A model generated the notes under the pieces. The model was not told the origin of the DNA, made no database searches, and saw only the letters and a program-made list of their open reading frames with translations. The position numbers and the translations under genes are program-made. 64,000 bases of DNA from Synechococcus sp. RSCCF101 (GTDB lineage Bacteria; Cyanobacteriota; Cyanobacteriia; PCC-6307; Cyanobiaceae), in contig NZ_CP035632.1 of NCBI RefSeq assembly GCF_008807075.1, positions 2,480,001-2,544,000 of the forward strand, in the 5' to 3' direction. Below, one piece after another: positions 27,313-36,687 of the stretch (positions are counted from its first letter, which is position 1; the number at the start of each line of letters is the position of its first letter).

Positions 27313-28467
27313 TCAGCCCGGTCGATCGCGCCGCAGCTGACGCACCACGTCAGCGATCCGGCTGCCGGCCGCATCGACCTCTCCCTCGCTGGTCTGCCGC
27401 CCCAGGCTCAGCCGCAGCGATGCCTCCGCTTCCCGGCGGCTGCGGCCGAGGGCCGCCAGCACATGCGAGGGTTCGCCGGCGCTGCAGGCGGAGCCGCTGC
27501 TGCAGGCGATGCTGCGGCGGAGCTCGCGATGCAGCGCCGCTCCGTTCACCCCCCGCACCGTGACGCTGAGGTTGTGGGCGAGGCGGTGCTCCATCGACCC
27601 GTTCACCACCACATCCCCGAGCTCCAGCAGCGGCGTCAGCAACCGCTGCCGCAGTTCGGAGCAGCGCTGCTGCCGTTCCACCCGGTCCGCCTGAGCGAGC
27701 GCCGAGGCTTCGGCCAGGCCCGCGATCAGGGGCACGGGCAGTGTTCCCGCCCGCAGTCCCCGCTCCTGGCCGCCCCCGTGGAGCTGGGCATGCAGTCGGA
27801 TCTCCGGCGCCACCACCAGCGCCCCGATGCCCTTGGGCCCGTACAGCTTGTGGCCGCTGAGGCTGAGCAGATCGATCCCCAGCCGGCGCGGCTCGAGTGC
27901 CATGTGGCCGAAGGCCTGTGCGGCGTCGCAGTGCCAGGGCACGCCGCGGCTGCGGCAGAGGCGCCCGATCGCCTCCAGCGGCTGGATCACCCCGATCTCG
28001 TTGTTGGCCGCCATCACGCTCACCAGCCGGGTGTCCGGGGTGATGGCGGCGTCCAGCCGTGCGGGGTCCAGGCGCCCGTCCGGATCCACCGGCAGCAGGG
28101 TCAGCTCCCAGCCGCGCCGCCGCAGGTCCTCCAGAGGGTCGAGCACGGCCCGGTGCTCGCTGACCACGCTCACCAGATGGCCCGGCGCCGCGGCGGTCTC
28201 CGCCAATCCCTTGAGAGCCAGGTTGTTGGCTTCGGTGGCTCCACTGGTGAACACCACCCAGTCCGGCGGCACATCGAGGTGGGAGGCGATCCGCTCGCGC
28301 GCGATGTCCACCGCTGCGGCCGCAGCCAGCCCGATGCGGTGGGCCCGGCTGGCGGGATTGCCGAACCCGCCATTCCAGTGGGGCTCCATGGCGGCCACCA
28401 CCTCGGCCGCACAGGGGGTGGTGGCCTGGTGATCGAGGTAGATCAGAGGGGCGGGCAGGGGCTGCAC
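27313..28467 (-). CDS. iscS: Cysteine desulfurase (NifS/IscS family)
   Basis: 384 aa PLP enzyme mobilising sulfur from cysteine for Fe-S clusters and thionucleosides. It has YLDHQATTPC, SGATEANNLALKG, HCDAAQAFG, the PLP lysine in SLSGHKLYGPKG and the catalytic-cysteine loop SSGSACSAG. The short loop suits the IscS/NifS group rather than SufS. GTG at 28467 is the start that leaves a normal N terminus (PAPLIYLDHQATTP). It is divergent from the next gene across about 48 bases. Confidence 0.93.
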   Translation of the reverse strand: MQPLPAPLIYLDHQATTPCAAEVVAAMEPHWNGGFGNPASRAHRIGLAAAAAVDIARERIASHLDVPPDWVVFTSGATEANNLALKGLAETAAAPGHLVSVVSEHRAVLDPLEDLRRRGWELTLLPVDPDGRLDPARLDAAITPDTRLVSVMAANNEIGVIQPLEAIGRLCRSRGVPWHCDAAQAFGHMALEPRRLGIDLLSLSGHKLYGPKGIGALVVAPEIRLHAQLHGGGQERGLRAGTLPVPLIAGLAEASALAQADRVERQQRCSELRQRLLTPLLELGDVVVNGSMEHRLAHNLSVTVRGVNGAALHRELRRSIACSSGSACSAGEPSHVLAALGRSRREAEASLRLSLGRQTSEGEVDAAGSRIADVVRQLRRDRPG

Positions 28468-28515
28468 TGGCGATCCGGTATCGCCATGCTGGCAACGCCG
28501 TCATGGCGGTCGCCC

Positions 28516-29058
28516 ATGCCAGAACCGCTCCTCCGACCCAGGTCTCCTGCCCGCCGTCGCCGGCTTCCGATCGCCCTGGCGCTGCTGCCGGCGCTGCTGT
28601 CGCTTGCGGCGGCCGGCAGGACCCAGATCCTGAAGGGCGACCCGAGCCAGGCCCGGCCGGCCGAGCTGGTGCTGCTCTGGGAACGTCCGTACTGGGGCGG
28701 CGTCCAGGCTCTCGGTGTGTTCGATGTGGCCCCCGTCAGCAGCGACCCGACCCTGCGCCGCCTGAAGGTGTGGGATGAGAAACCGGAGCAGCTGCTGGTG
28801 CGCAACGAAAGCGTGCGCTGCGATCCCGAGCAGCCCCTGAGGGTGACCAGCGACGGCCAGGACCTGATCGTGCGCCAGCTCAACCCGGGCGGCCGCATCA
28901 TTCCCAGCAACCGGGATGACCACCTGATCTGGTGGGCCGGGTGTCATCCGGAGCACGCCGGTGAGGACCCCGCAGGACTGGCCGAGACCGCGCGGCAGCT
29001 TGGCTACACCGGCCTTGTGGTGGAAACCCTGCAGCGCCTGCCGGGAGCCGGGCGCTGA
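28516..29058 (+). CDS. Exported hypothetical protein
   Basis: 180 aa with a basic then hydrophobic N terminus (RRRRLPIALALLPALLSLAAAG) typical of a signal peptide. The mature part has VLLWERPYWGGVQALGVFDV, RNESVRCDPEQP and a late cysteine (WWAGCHPEH), but I recognise no family. ATG 28516 is preferred; ATG 28486 in frame would add ten residues. The frame is open much further upstream but that part is antisense to iscS. Confidence 0.65.
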   Translation: MPEPLLRPRSPARRRRLPIALALLPALLSLAAAGRTQILKGDPSQARPAELVLLWERPYWGGVQALGVFDVAPVSSDPTLRRLKVWDEKPEQLLVRNESVRCDPEQPLRVTSDGQDLIVRQLNPGGRIIPSNRDDHLIWWAGCHPEHAGEDPAGLAETARQLGYTGLVVETLQRLPGAGR

Positions 29059-29102
29059 ACCCTGGATAGATTCCGCACAGTCCGTGCCGGAGCCGCACTG
29101 CG

Positions 29103-29846
29103 ATGAGTGATCAGGCCTCTGCCCCTGAAGCCCCGAACGAGACGCCAGCCGAGCCGGTGGCGCCCCGGTTGCTTCTGGTGGACGATGAACCGGGCCTGAG
29201 GGCGGCGGTTCAGGCCTACCTGGAGGACGAGGGCTTCGAGGTGACCACCGCCGTGGATGGCGAGGAGGGCTGGGAGCGGGCCCAGACCCTCCATCCCGAT
29301 GTGGTCATCAGCGACGTGATGATGCCGCGCTGCGATGGCTATGGCCTGCTCCAGCGCCTCCGGGCCGACGAGCGGCTGGGCGGCACGCCGGTGATCTTCC
29401 TCACCGCCAAGGGCATGACGGCCGATCGTACCCAGGGGTTCCTGGCGGGGGTGGACGACTACATCCCCAAGCCGTTCGATCCGGACGAGCTGGTGGCCCG
29501 CGTGCGCAACGTGCTGCGCCGGCAGGAGCGGCTGCTGGCGGAAGCCGCCCGCTTCGCCGATGCCGACATCGGCCAGATGGCCCGCCAGATCACCGAGATC
29601 CGCACCCTGCTGGCCGATGGCGGTCGCCGCAGCCCCGCCGATGCCGTGCAGCACGATTTCACCCCGCGGGAGGCCAGCGTGCTCCAGCTGGTGGCCGAGG
29701 GGCTGATGAACAAGGAGATCGCCCGTCAGCTGGAGACCTCGATCCGCAATGTGGAGAAGTACGTGAGCCGCCTCTTCATCAAGACTTCCACCTCCAGCCG
29801 CACCGAGCTCGTCCGCTACGCCCTCGAGCACGGTCTGGTGACCTGA
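29103..29846 (+). CDS. Two-component response regulator, LuxR/FixJ type (Ycf29-like)
   Basis: 247 aa. Receiver domain: LLLVDDEPGL, phosphorylation Asp in VVISDVMMPRCDGYG, then FLTAKGM and the lysine motif YIPKPFDPDEL. After a linker comes a LuxR-type helix-turn-helix: FTPREASVLQLVAEGLMNKEIARQL and VEKYVSRLFIKTS. The layout is that of cyanobacterial and plastid Ycf29 regulators, but other NarL-type proteins look alike. No histidine kinase is adjacent, so the partner is unknown. Confidence 0.85.
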   Translation: MSDQASAPEAPNETPAEPVAPRLLLVDDEPGLRAAVQAYLEDEGFEVTTAVDGEEGWERAQTLHPDVVISDVMMPRCDGYGLLQRLRADERLGGTPVIFLTAKGMTADRTQGFLAGVDDYIPKPFDPDELVARVRNVLRRQERLLAEAARFADADIGQMARQITEIRTLLADGGRRSPADAVQHDFTPREASVLQLVAEGLMNKEIARQLETSIRNVEKYVSRLFIKTSTSSRTELVRYALEHGLVT

Positions 29847-29910
29847 GGACGCCGGTCCTCCGTGCGGGATCAACCTCGTCGGGCCCGCTCTCTTCCGGCC
29901 CCGCTTCCCG

Positions 29911-30939
29911 ATGCAGCCGTCGCTCAACCAGGGCTGGACCTACCGGGACCGTGTGGGCCCCACCGATGCGGGCAAGACCGCGCTGGCCTTCTACAGCTCT
30001 CGCCATCGCCATTCCGATGCCGTCTGCTGGCAGCAGCGGCTGCTGCAGGGTCAGGTGCTGCGCGCCGGCCGCCCGCTCGGGCCGGAGACGCCGCTGCATC
30101 GAGGTGATCTGCTCCTGTGGAGGCGTCCGCCCTGGCTGGAGGCGGCGGTTCCCGATCAGTGGCAGGTGCTGCGCGATGACGGTGATCTGCTGGCTCTGGA
30201 CAAACCCTCCGGCCTGCCTGTCATGCCCGGTGGCGGCTTCCTGGAGCACACTCTGCTGAGGCTGCTGCAGCGCCGCCATGCCGACGACCCCCGCGGCGTC
30301 CCGGTTCCGGTTCATCGCCTGGGTCGCCACACGTCAGGCGTGATGCTCTGCGCTCGCTCCGCCCGGGCCAGGGCGCGGCTCAGCCGCCTGTTCCGCGGCT
30401 GTAGTGAGCAGGCGGGTGACGGGTCGCGCGAGGGCACCGCGAAGGTGGGGCGAGCTGCGGAGTGGGGCCCCCTCCTGAAGAGGTACCGAGCCCTGGTCCC
30501 TCACAACGCGCTGCCGCTGCAGTGCGGCGAGAGCCGGGTGATCCGGGTCCCGATCGGGTTGCGGCCCCACCCTCTGCTCGGTCGGATCTGGTGTGCCGAT
30601 CCCCCGGGTGGCCGGCCGGCCTGGAGCCGGATCACGCGCCTCGGGAAGGCGGAGGCTGGGGATGTGGCGGAGGTGCTGATCCGCACCGGCCGCCCTCACC
30701 AGATCCGCATCCACCTGGCCTGGTTCGGTGCTCCCCTGCTCGGGGATCCGCTCTACCGGGTCGGTGGGGCCGTTGATCCCGACCATGCGCCCGGTGACGG
30801 GGGCTATCACCTGCACGCGCACCGGCTCACACTGGTGGAGTCGGGTTCTGGCGTGCTGAAGCTGGAAGCCCCTGCGCCGCAGGCGCTGATCGCCTGTGCG
30901 GCAGGGTGGCTCCCCGAGAGCTGGGGTGGTGATGGCTGA
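29911..30939 (+). CDS. RluA-family pseudouridine synthase-like protein
   Basis: 342 aa with RluA layout: DDGDLLALDKPSGLPVMPGG, the active-site region PVPVHRLGRHTSGVML, RYRALVP and EVLIRTGRPHQIRIHLAWFGAPLLGDPLY. In standard RluA enzymes the active-site loop is HRLDxxTSG, where Asp is the nucleophile; here the position reads Gly (residue 138), which departs from the catalytic consensus. A short insertion (about residues 152-185) is present. Either it belongs to a subfamily with a different catalytic arrangement, or it is inactive. The stop overlaps the next ATG. Confidence 0.8.
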   Translation: MQPSLNQGWTYRDRVGPTDAGKTALAFYSSRHRHSDAVCWQQRLLQGQVLRAGRPLGPETPLHRGDLLLWRRPPWLEAAVPDQWQVLRDDGDLLALDKPSGLPVMPGGGFLEHTLLRLLQRRHADDPRGVPVPVHRLGRHTSGVMLCARSARARARLSRLFRGCSEQAGDGSREGTAKVGRAAEWGPLLKRYRALVPHNALPLQCGESRVIRVPIGLRPHPLLGRIWCADPPGGRPAWSRITRLGKAEAGDVAEVLIRTGRPHQIRIHLAWFGAPLLGDPLYRVGGAVDPDHAPGDGGYHLHAHRLTLVESGSGVLKLEAPAPQALIACAAGWLPESWGGDG

Positions 30940-31877
30940 AACGGTTTTCCTGCATCTGGGACTGCACAAGGCAGCCTCTTCTTCGTTTCAGGCGACCTGT
31001 GCGCAGAACAGCGATCTACTGCGCACGCAGGCAATCTGCTACCCGCCTTTCAGGCATCCTTCCTGTCCGGATCGCATCCTGGAGAATCACTCCTTACCGC
31101 TTCACTCGCTCTTCGCTGAGAGGCCTGAACAACATCACATCAATATCCAGTGTGGCATCGCAGACTGCACTCAGATCAACGACGTCAATATGCAGATTCT
31201 GAAGGATGCTCTATATGGATCTCGAGTCGTTCTTCTCTCTGCTGAGGATGTTTGCGACCTCAGCCAAAAGGACATGCGTCATCTCAGGCTGTTTCTCTCC
31301 GGCCGCTGCCGCCGCTTGATTCCTTTCGCGCTTGTCCGTTCACCCTATGCTCTGCATTGCTCCGCTCTCGCCGCGATGGTGGTGCATGGCGGCAGGCGCA
31401 TGGACGCTGCCAGGCCGCTTCTGTCGCAGCGCTGGAAAATCGAGCGTCTGATGAAGGTGTTCGGGTCGGCGATTCGTTGGTTTTCGTTTGCGGAGGCCTG
31501 CTGTGCCAGCGGGGGGGCCTGTGGCATTCCTGCTGTCTTTTCTGGGGTTGGATCCCGGCCGATTCTCCATCGTTCGTGCCAATGACGGCCCGTCCAACGA
31601 CTGGGTCAGGGCTCAGATGCTGGTGAACGCCATGGAACCCAGAATTGTGGATGAGGCCATCAATCCCGCCTGGTATCAGGTGCCGCCCCGTGCGGGAGCT
31701 CGTTTTCTCCTCACTGCCGCTGAGCTGGATGGGCTACGTGGTCAGCTGGAGGTCGAGAACAACTATCTGCGCCAACGCTTTGGCCAGACCTTCTGCGACC
31801 GGATGCTGCCGGTGTCCGATGAACTGCCGCACCGGTTTCTGGAGGAGTCGACCGGCCGGACCGGGGCTGAGGCCTGA
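30932..31877 (+). pseudogene. Sulfotransferase-like protein, interrupted by a frameshift in a G7 tract
   Basis: Two frames together give one protein of about 314 aa. The first frame (MAETVFLHLGLHKAASSSFQ) opens with a sulfotransferase-type phosphosulfate loop (usual form HxGxHKTGTTS) and runs to about 31516. The second frame, from the seven-G run at 31511-31517, carries on as GGPVAFLLSFLGLDPGRF and ends at 31877 with an acidic, Arg-rich tail. One G fewer would join them without loss. The ATG lies inside the preceding gene's stop. It may be a real pseudogene, a phase-variable gene or a sequencing error. Confidence 0.72.
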
Positions 31878-31892
31878 CCCCGCGGTCCTCGC

Positions 31893-32609
31893 TCAGAGCG
31901 CAGCCCCGCTGAAGCGTTCGAAGGCGATCAGGCGTGAGAAGTAGAAGGGCGCGGTGTTGAGGCTGCGGCGGCGGGCCTGGAATCCCATGCTCTCGGCAGT
32001 GGCCACGATGCCGGCCTCCCGCAACTGGTAGGCGCGGGTGGTCTTGCTGGGCCCCGGGAACAGCTGGCCCACGCGCTTGAGCAGCGCCAGGGAGGGGCTG
32101 TAGGGGGCGAAGCTCACGATCAGCTGCCGTTGCGCCAGACCGGCCAGATGCCGCACCATCTGCTCCGCCTGCTCCTGCGGGTAGTGGATGAACACATCCA
32201 GGCAGACCACCGTGTCGTAGGTGCCGCTGATCGATTCCAGATCGCTGGTGCTCACCTGAAGCTGCTCCGGGCTGATCCCGGCGCGCTCGGCCCGTCGCCG
32301 GGTCTCCAGCACCATGGCTCCGGAGAGGTCGCTCGCCACCACCCGGCCGGCTCCGGCCAGGGCCAGCGGCAGAGCCAGGCTCCCCACCCCGCAGCCGGCA
32401 TCGCAGATGCTGCGCCCGCTCAGATCCCCCTCCTGCTTCAGCCAGCCCAGCACCTCATCGACCGTCTTCTGGTGGCCGATGCGGATGTTGCGCTGGACCT
32501 TGTTGACGTCGTCGCTGTCGCTGTAGATGCGGTTCCAGCGATCGAAACCCGTGCCGTTGAAATAGGCCTCAACCTGCTCCTTCTCACTGGCCTGCGGTTC
32601 CGCGGTCAT
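31893..32609 (-). CDS. chlM: Magnesium-protoporphyrin IX O-methyltransferase
   Basis: 238 aa SAM-dependent methyltransferase of chlorophyll synthesis, acting after Mg chelation and before the cyclase. The diagnostic N terminus is VEAYFNGTGFDRWNRIYSDS with DDVNKVQRNIRIGH; the SAM motif is CDAGCGVGSLALPLA; CLDVFIHYPQ and the late region RSLNTAPFYFSRLIAFE also match. ATG 32609 is used; the frame is open far upstream (to 33596), but that part is antisense to nagA. It is convergent with the frameshifted gene. Confidence 0.96.
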   Translation of the reverse strand: MTAEPQASEKEQVEAYFNGTGFDRWNRIYSDSDDVNKVQRNIRIGHQKTVDEVLGWLKQEGDLSGRSICDAGCGVGSLALPLALAGAGRVVASDLSGAMVLETRRRAERAGISPEQLQVSTSDLESISGTYDTVVCLDVFIHYPQEQAEQMVRHLAGLAQRQLIVSFAPYSPSLALLKRVGQLFPGPSKTTRAYQLREAGIVATAESMGFQARRRSLNTAPFYFSRLIAFERFSGAAL

Positions 32610-32641
32610 GGGGAGGAGCGCTGCAACGAACGGCGCGGATC

Positions 32642-33877
32642 CTATGGGAGCTGCTCCTCTCCGTTGCGGCGCCAGCTCAGCTCGCCGCCGTGCTCGCTCC
32701 AGCGCAGGCAGGCGCTGAGCGGCCGGTGCAGCAGAAGATCGATGGCCTGTAGCGGTCGACGGCGGAGTGCCCGCCATGGGGTCACCGTCGCGGCGGCGAT
32801 GGCGGCGGAGCGCTCGCCGCTCCAGGCGGCCAGCCGCCGGACCCCTTCCAGCAGTGGCAGGGTCACCCCCGCCAGGGTTCCGTCCTCCAGACGGCAGGTG
32901 CCGTCCTGCACGATCAGGGGCCGGCTGTCCCAGCGGTGGGTCCCGTCGCCGAGGCCGTAGGGCGCCAGGGCATCGCTCACCAGGGTCAGCTGAGCGGGCG
33001 CCAGCCGCTGCAGAAGCACGGCCAGCGACGGACTCACGTGCACGCCGTCGGCGATCAGCCCCAGGGCGATGCCGCCGTGCAGCAGGGCGGCCGCCACCGG
33101 GCCGGGGGCGCGGTGGCCGAGGCCGGGCATGGCGTTGAAGGTGTGGGTCAGCATGGCCACCCCAGCCGCGAAGGCCGCCCGGGCCTGCCCCTCGTCGGCT
33201 TCGCTGTGGCCCAGGCAGACCAGGGCGCCCCGACCCGCCAGGTCGCGCACCAGCGCCTCGCCGCCGGGCCGCTCGGGGGCCAGGGTGACCATGGCGATGT
33301 CCGCATCGGGGCCGCAGAGGAACCCCTCCAGGCGGGCGCGCAGGGCATCCGCCGAGGGCGGCACGATCTGATCGCCGGGATGGGCGCCGCGGCGCACGGG
33401 GGCCAGGAACGGCCCCTCCAGGTGGGCTCCCAGCAGGCGGCAGCGGCCCGGGCGATGCCGTTGGCGCGCCTCGCGCAACACCGCCAGGGCCCGGCGCAGA
33501 TCCTCCGGCGGGCAGGTCACGATCGTGGGGGCGATCGCTTCCACACCGTCCTCCCAGAGTCGCTGCAGCAGGGCATCGAGGCGATCCCGATCGCACTCCT
33601 TCAGTTCCGGGAAGGCGAGACCCAGACCGCCGTTGATCTGGAGATCGACGCCCATCGGGCTGAGCCAGTCGCCCTGCCAGTCCTCGCCGGCGGCGCGGCT
33701 GCCGCGGGAGATCCGCTGCACGGCAACGATTCTGTCGTCGTCGTCAACGCCGACGCGCCAGCGGCGATCGATCGCCTCCGCCGACCGGTCGGTGCCGGGC
33801 AGGCGCACGTTGCTCAGCCAGCGCACGGGGCGCCTCCGGGAGAGGATGGCCCCATCCTTGCCGAGCGAAGCCGTCAT
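32642..33877 (-). CDS. nagA: N-acetylglucosamine-6-phosphate deacetylase
   Basis: About 411 aa amidohydrolase-fold enzyme releasing acetate from GlcNAc-6-P. It has [18 protein letters not shown] with the metal His/Glu, [15 protein letters not shown] and [10 protein letters not shown] with the catalytic Asp. The ATG at 33877 shares CATG with the purE start on the other strand. A GTG at 33826 ([11 protein letters not shown]) begins closer to the family's usual N terminus and would leave room for promoters, so it may be the true start. Confidence 0.88.
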   Translation of the reverse strand: MTASLGKDGAILSRRRPVRWLSNVRLPGTDRSAEAIDRRWRVGVDDDDRIVAVQRISRGSRAAGEDWQGDWLSPMGVDLQINGGLGLAFPELKECDRDRLDALLQRLWEDGVEAIAPTIVTCPPEDLRRALAVLREARQRHRPGRCRLLGAHLEGPFLAPVRRGAHPGDQIVPPSADALRARLEGFLCGPDADIAMVTLAPERPGGEALVRDLAGRGALVCLGHSEADEGQARAAFAAGVAMLTHTFNAMPGLGHRAPGPVAAALLHGGIALGLIADGVHVSPSLAVLLQRLAPAQLTLVSDALAPYGLGDGTHRWDSRPLIVQDGTCRLEDGTLAGVTLPLLEGVRRLAAWSGERSAAIAAATVTPWRALRRRPLQAIDLLLHRPLSACLRWSEHGGELSWRRNGEEQLP

Positions 33878-34463
33878 GCCGCCATCGGCCGCCGAACCGT
33901 CCGCCGATCCGCCTGCCGCTCCACCGTCCGGTCCCGCCCGGGTGGCGGTGGTGATGGGCAGTGACTCGGATCTGCCCACCCTGGAGCCGGGCGTGCGCCT
34001 GCTCGAGCGCTTCGGGGTCGCCACCGAGGTCAGGGTGCTCTCGGCCCATCGCACGCCGCTGGAGATGGTGGCCTTCGCCGCGGACGCCGCCGGCCGCGGC
34101 CTGCAGGTGATCGTGGCCGGAGCCGGTGGCGCCGCCCATCTGCCGGGCATGGTCGCCTCGCTGACCACCCTGCCGGTGATCGGCGTGCCGGTGCGCAGCC
34201 GCGCCCTCTCGGGGGTGGATTCGCTGCACTCGATCGTGCAGATGCCGGCGGGCATCCCGGTCGCCACCGTGGCCATCGGCAACGCCATCAACGCCGCCCT
34301 GCTGGCGATCCGGATCCTGGCCGTGTCCGATCCGGACCTGGCCCAGGCCCTGGCGGGCCATCAGCGGGAGATGCATCAGCAGGTGCGGGGCAAGGACGAG
34401 CGGCTGCAGGACCTCGGTGCCAGTGCCTATCTCGCCGCCATGGAGACCTCCGGCGGTGGCTGA
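33876..34463 (+). CDS. purE: N5-carboxyaminoimidazole ribonucleotide mutase
   Basis: 195 aa class I PurE, which rearranges N5-CAIR to CAIR in purine synthesis. The core begins [18 protein letters not shown] and has [26 protein letters not shown] and [22 protein letters not shown]. The first 25 residues are proline/alanine-rich, longer than usual. The ATG at 33876 overlaps the nagA start; the stop overlaps the GTG start of the next gene by eight bases. Confidence 0.93.
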   Translation: MPPSAAEPSADPPAAPPSGPARVAVVMGSDSDLPTLEPGVRLLERFGVATEVRVLSAHRTPLEMVAFAADAAGRGLQVIVAGAGGAAHLPGMVASLTTLPVIGVPVRSRALSGVDSLHSIVQMPAGIPVATVAIGNAINAALLAIRILAVSDPDLAQALAGHQREMHQQVRGKDERLQDLGASAYLAAMETSGGG

Positions 34464-35556
34464 GGCCCCGGTGCTGCCCCGCTGGATGCGCTGGGGGCTC
34501 AGCCTGCCCCTGCTGGCGCTGAATCTGGTGGTGCTGCGGCTGCTGTTGCTGCCCCTGGCCCCGTTCCCGGCCCTGTTCCTCACCGCGGCCCTGATCGCCT
34601 TCCTGCTGGATCTGCCCTGCCGCTGGCTCAGCGCCCGGGGCCTGCCCCGCTGGCTGGCCATCAGCCTGGTGGTGCTCAGTGCCGTTCTGGCGCTGCTGCT
34701 GGCGGCCATCACACTCGTGCCGCGGCTGATCGACCAGCTCAGCCAGCTGATCAGCGCTCTGCCCCGCTGGCTGGTGGCGGCCGAGAGCTGGGTGAACCAG
34801 CTGCAGGTCTGGGCCCAGGGCCGGGGTCTCCCCACCGAGTTCGGTGACCTGAGCAGCGATCTGATCACACGCACCAGCCGGGTGATCAGCCAGCTCAGCC
34901 AGCAGTTGCTGAGCGTGCTCGGAGCCACGCTGGGAGTCACGATCAACACCGTGATCGTCCTGGTGCTGGCGGTGTTCCTGCTGCTGGGCGGAGAGTCGAT
35001 CGCCGCAGGGCTGGCGGGATGGCTGCCTCCCCCCTGGCGGGAGCGGGTCACCGGCACGCTGGAGAGGACCTTCCGGGGCTACTTCGCCGGTCAGGTGCTG
35101 CTGGCGCTGATCCTCAGCCTCGGCCAGATCCTGGTGTTCACCCTGCTGCGCATCCCCTACGGCGTGCTGTTCGCCGTGGCGATCGGTGTCACCACCCTGA
35201 TCCCCTATGCCAGTGCCTTCACCATCGTGCTGGTGAGCCTGCTGCTGGCCCTTGAGGATCCGCGCACCGGCCTCGAGATCCTCGCGGCCGCCATCGTGGT
35301 CGGCCAGGTGGTGGATCAGGTGGTGCAGCCCCGCCTGATGGGCAAGATCGTCGGTCTGCAGCCGGCCTGGCTGCTGATCAGCCTGCCTCTTGGCGCCCGT
35401 CTCGGCGACCTCTTCGGGTTCGGGCAGCTTCTGGGTCTGCTGCTGGCGGTGCCGGCCGCCAGCTCTCTGAAGACCCTGATCGATGCGGCCCGTTCAGAAC
35501 CCGCCCGCGGGGCGGCTGCCCTCAGTCCGCCGCAGGCAGGATCCCCTTCGCCCTGA
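34456..35556 (+). CDS. AI-2E family (YdiK/PerM-type) membrane transporter
   Basis: 366 aa with about eight membrane segments in the AI-2E exporter family layout: N-terminal hydrophobic pairs, a long amphipathic central part ([19 protein letters not shown]), [18 protein letters not shown], and the late motif [18 protein letters not shown] plus [18 protein letters not shown]. The substrate is unknown. GTG 34456 overlaps the purE stop; a GTG at 34417 is another possibility. The last 35 bases overlap cysC on the other strand. Confidence 0.82.
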   Translation: MAEAPVLPRWMRWGLSLPLLALNLVVLRLLLLPLAPFPALFLTAALIAFLLDLPCRWLSARGLPRWLAISLVVLSAVLALLLAAITLVPRLIDQLSQLISALPRWLVAAESWVNQLQVWAQGRGLPTEFGDLSSDLITRTSRVISQLSQQLLSVLGATLGVTINTVIVLVLAVFLLLGGESIAAGLAGWLPPPWRERVTGTLERTFRGYFAGQVLLALILSLGQILVFTLLRIPYGVLFAVAIGVTTLIPYASAFTIVLVSLLLALEDPRTGLEILAAAIVVGQVVDQVVQPRLMGKIVGLQPAWLLISLPLGARLGDLFGFGQLLGLLLAVPAASSLKTLIDAARSEPARGAAALSPPQAGSPSP

Positions 35557-36160
35557 GGTGGTCCAGCACGCTGGCCACGCAGCTCGCCAGATCCTGTTCA
35601 CCGGTGTTGAGCCGCAGTTCCGGTGACTCCGGCTCCTCGTAGGGGCTGGAGATACCGGTGAAATCCTTGATCGCTCCGGCTCTTGCCTTGGCATAGAGAC
35701 CCTTGGGATCCCGCTCCTCACACACGCTGAGGGAGGCGGCGCAGTGGATCTCGACGAAATCACCGTCGGCGACCAGGGAGCGGGCCCGGTCGCGGTCGCT
35801 GCGGAAGGGGGAGACGAAGGCCGTCAGCACGATCACGCCGGCATCCAGAAACAGCCGGGCGACCTCGCCGATGCGACGGATGTTCTCCTCCCGGTCGGCA
35901 TCGGAGAAGCCCAGGTCCTTGCAGAGCCCGTGGCGGATGTTGTCGCCATCGAGCACGTAGGCCGCCAGCCCGTGCTGGAACAGCTCAGCGTTCACGGCAT
36001 TGGCCAGGGTGCTCTTGCCCGAGCCCGACAGGCCCGTGAACCAGAGGATGGCGCTGCGGTGCCCACGCTGGCGGGCCCGGTCCTCGCGGTTCACCGCGTG
36101 CTGATGCCAGACGACGTTGGTGGCCTTCACGGTGGTGTCACCAGCCGGTGTGGCGGTCAT
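35522..36160 (-). CDS. cysC: Adenylylsulfate kinase (APS kinase)
   Basis: 212 aa kinase forming PAPS from APS in sulfate assimilation. Walker [10 protein letters not shown], then [39 protein letters not shown] and [23 protein letters not shown], all standard CysC motifs. The gene starts at ATG 36160; its 3' end overlaps the AI-2E gene by 35 bases. PAPS is also the donor used by sulfotransferases, one of which is nearby but interrupted. Confidence 0.95.
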   Translation of the reverse strand: MTATPAGDTTVKATNVVWHQHAVNREDRARQRGHRSAILWFTGLSGSGKSTLANAVNAELFQHGLAAYVLDGDNIRHGLCKDLGFSDADREENIRRIGEVARLFLDAGVIVLTAFVSPFRSDRDRARSLVADGDFVEIHCAASLSVCEERDPKGLYAKARAGAIKDFTGISSPYEEPESPELRLNTGEQDLASCVASVLDHLRAKGILPAAD

Positions 36161-36234
36161 CGCAACTCGATCAAACGGTTTGAATTCTCTCCTGCGGTCC
36201 CGACAGCCCCGCCTCCGCATGTGTTGACCAGCGT

Positions 36235-36582
36235 TCAGCCGCCGGCGCGTTTCGGGCGGAAGCCCTCCTCCTCCAGCAGCGCGATTGCCTGGTCCACCCG
36301 ATCCCCCTGCAGTTCCAGGGCGTCCTCCCGCAGGGTGCCGCCGCTGCCGATGCGCCCCTTGAGCCGTTTCAGCAGTGCCCTGCGCTCGCTGTCGGTCAGC
36401 TCCAGCCCGCGGATGACCGTCACCGTCTTGCCTCCCTTGCCCGCGCGGGTGGGCTGCACCCGCACCGTCTGCTGCGCTTTCGGTGTGGTGGAGCCCCCTC
36501 CACCAGCCGCTGGGGCACCGGACCGGGTGACGCCGCGCTCCAGTGCCGGGTCGTTCCATTCCCGCCAGCCTCCCTTCGGCAT
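36235..36582 (-). CDS. SUI1/eIF1-like translation factor (YciH type)
   Basis: 115 aa. The C-terminal half carries the SUI1 domain: [44 protein letters not shown] and the C-terminal [16 protein letters not shown]. The N-terminal part is glycine/alanine-rich. Bacterial YciH proteins may monitor start-codon choice, but their role is not settled. It lies about 75 bases upstream of cysC on the same strand and is divergent from trpB. Confidence 0.88.
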   Translation of the reverse strand: MPKGGWREWNDPALERGVTRSGAPAAGGGGSTTPKAQQTVRVQPTRAGKGGKTVTVIRGLELTDSERRALLKRLKGRIGSGGTLREDALELQGDRVDQAIALLEEEGFRPKRAGG

Positions 36583-36687
36583 GGTCTCCGCCCCGGCGTC
36601 CGCCTGTCTGAGCGCATCCTCCTGCAGGCCCGCCGGCCGGGCTGCCTACGCTGACGGCACGTCCGCAGGCCCGCCGCCGACCGCTCC

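Noticed and set aside
26815-28515. N-terminal 567 codons of the frame that ends as the exported protein
   Set aside because: This part is antisense to the membrane protein and iscS; the real gene starts near 28486-28516 with a signal peptide.
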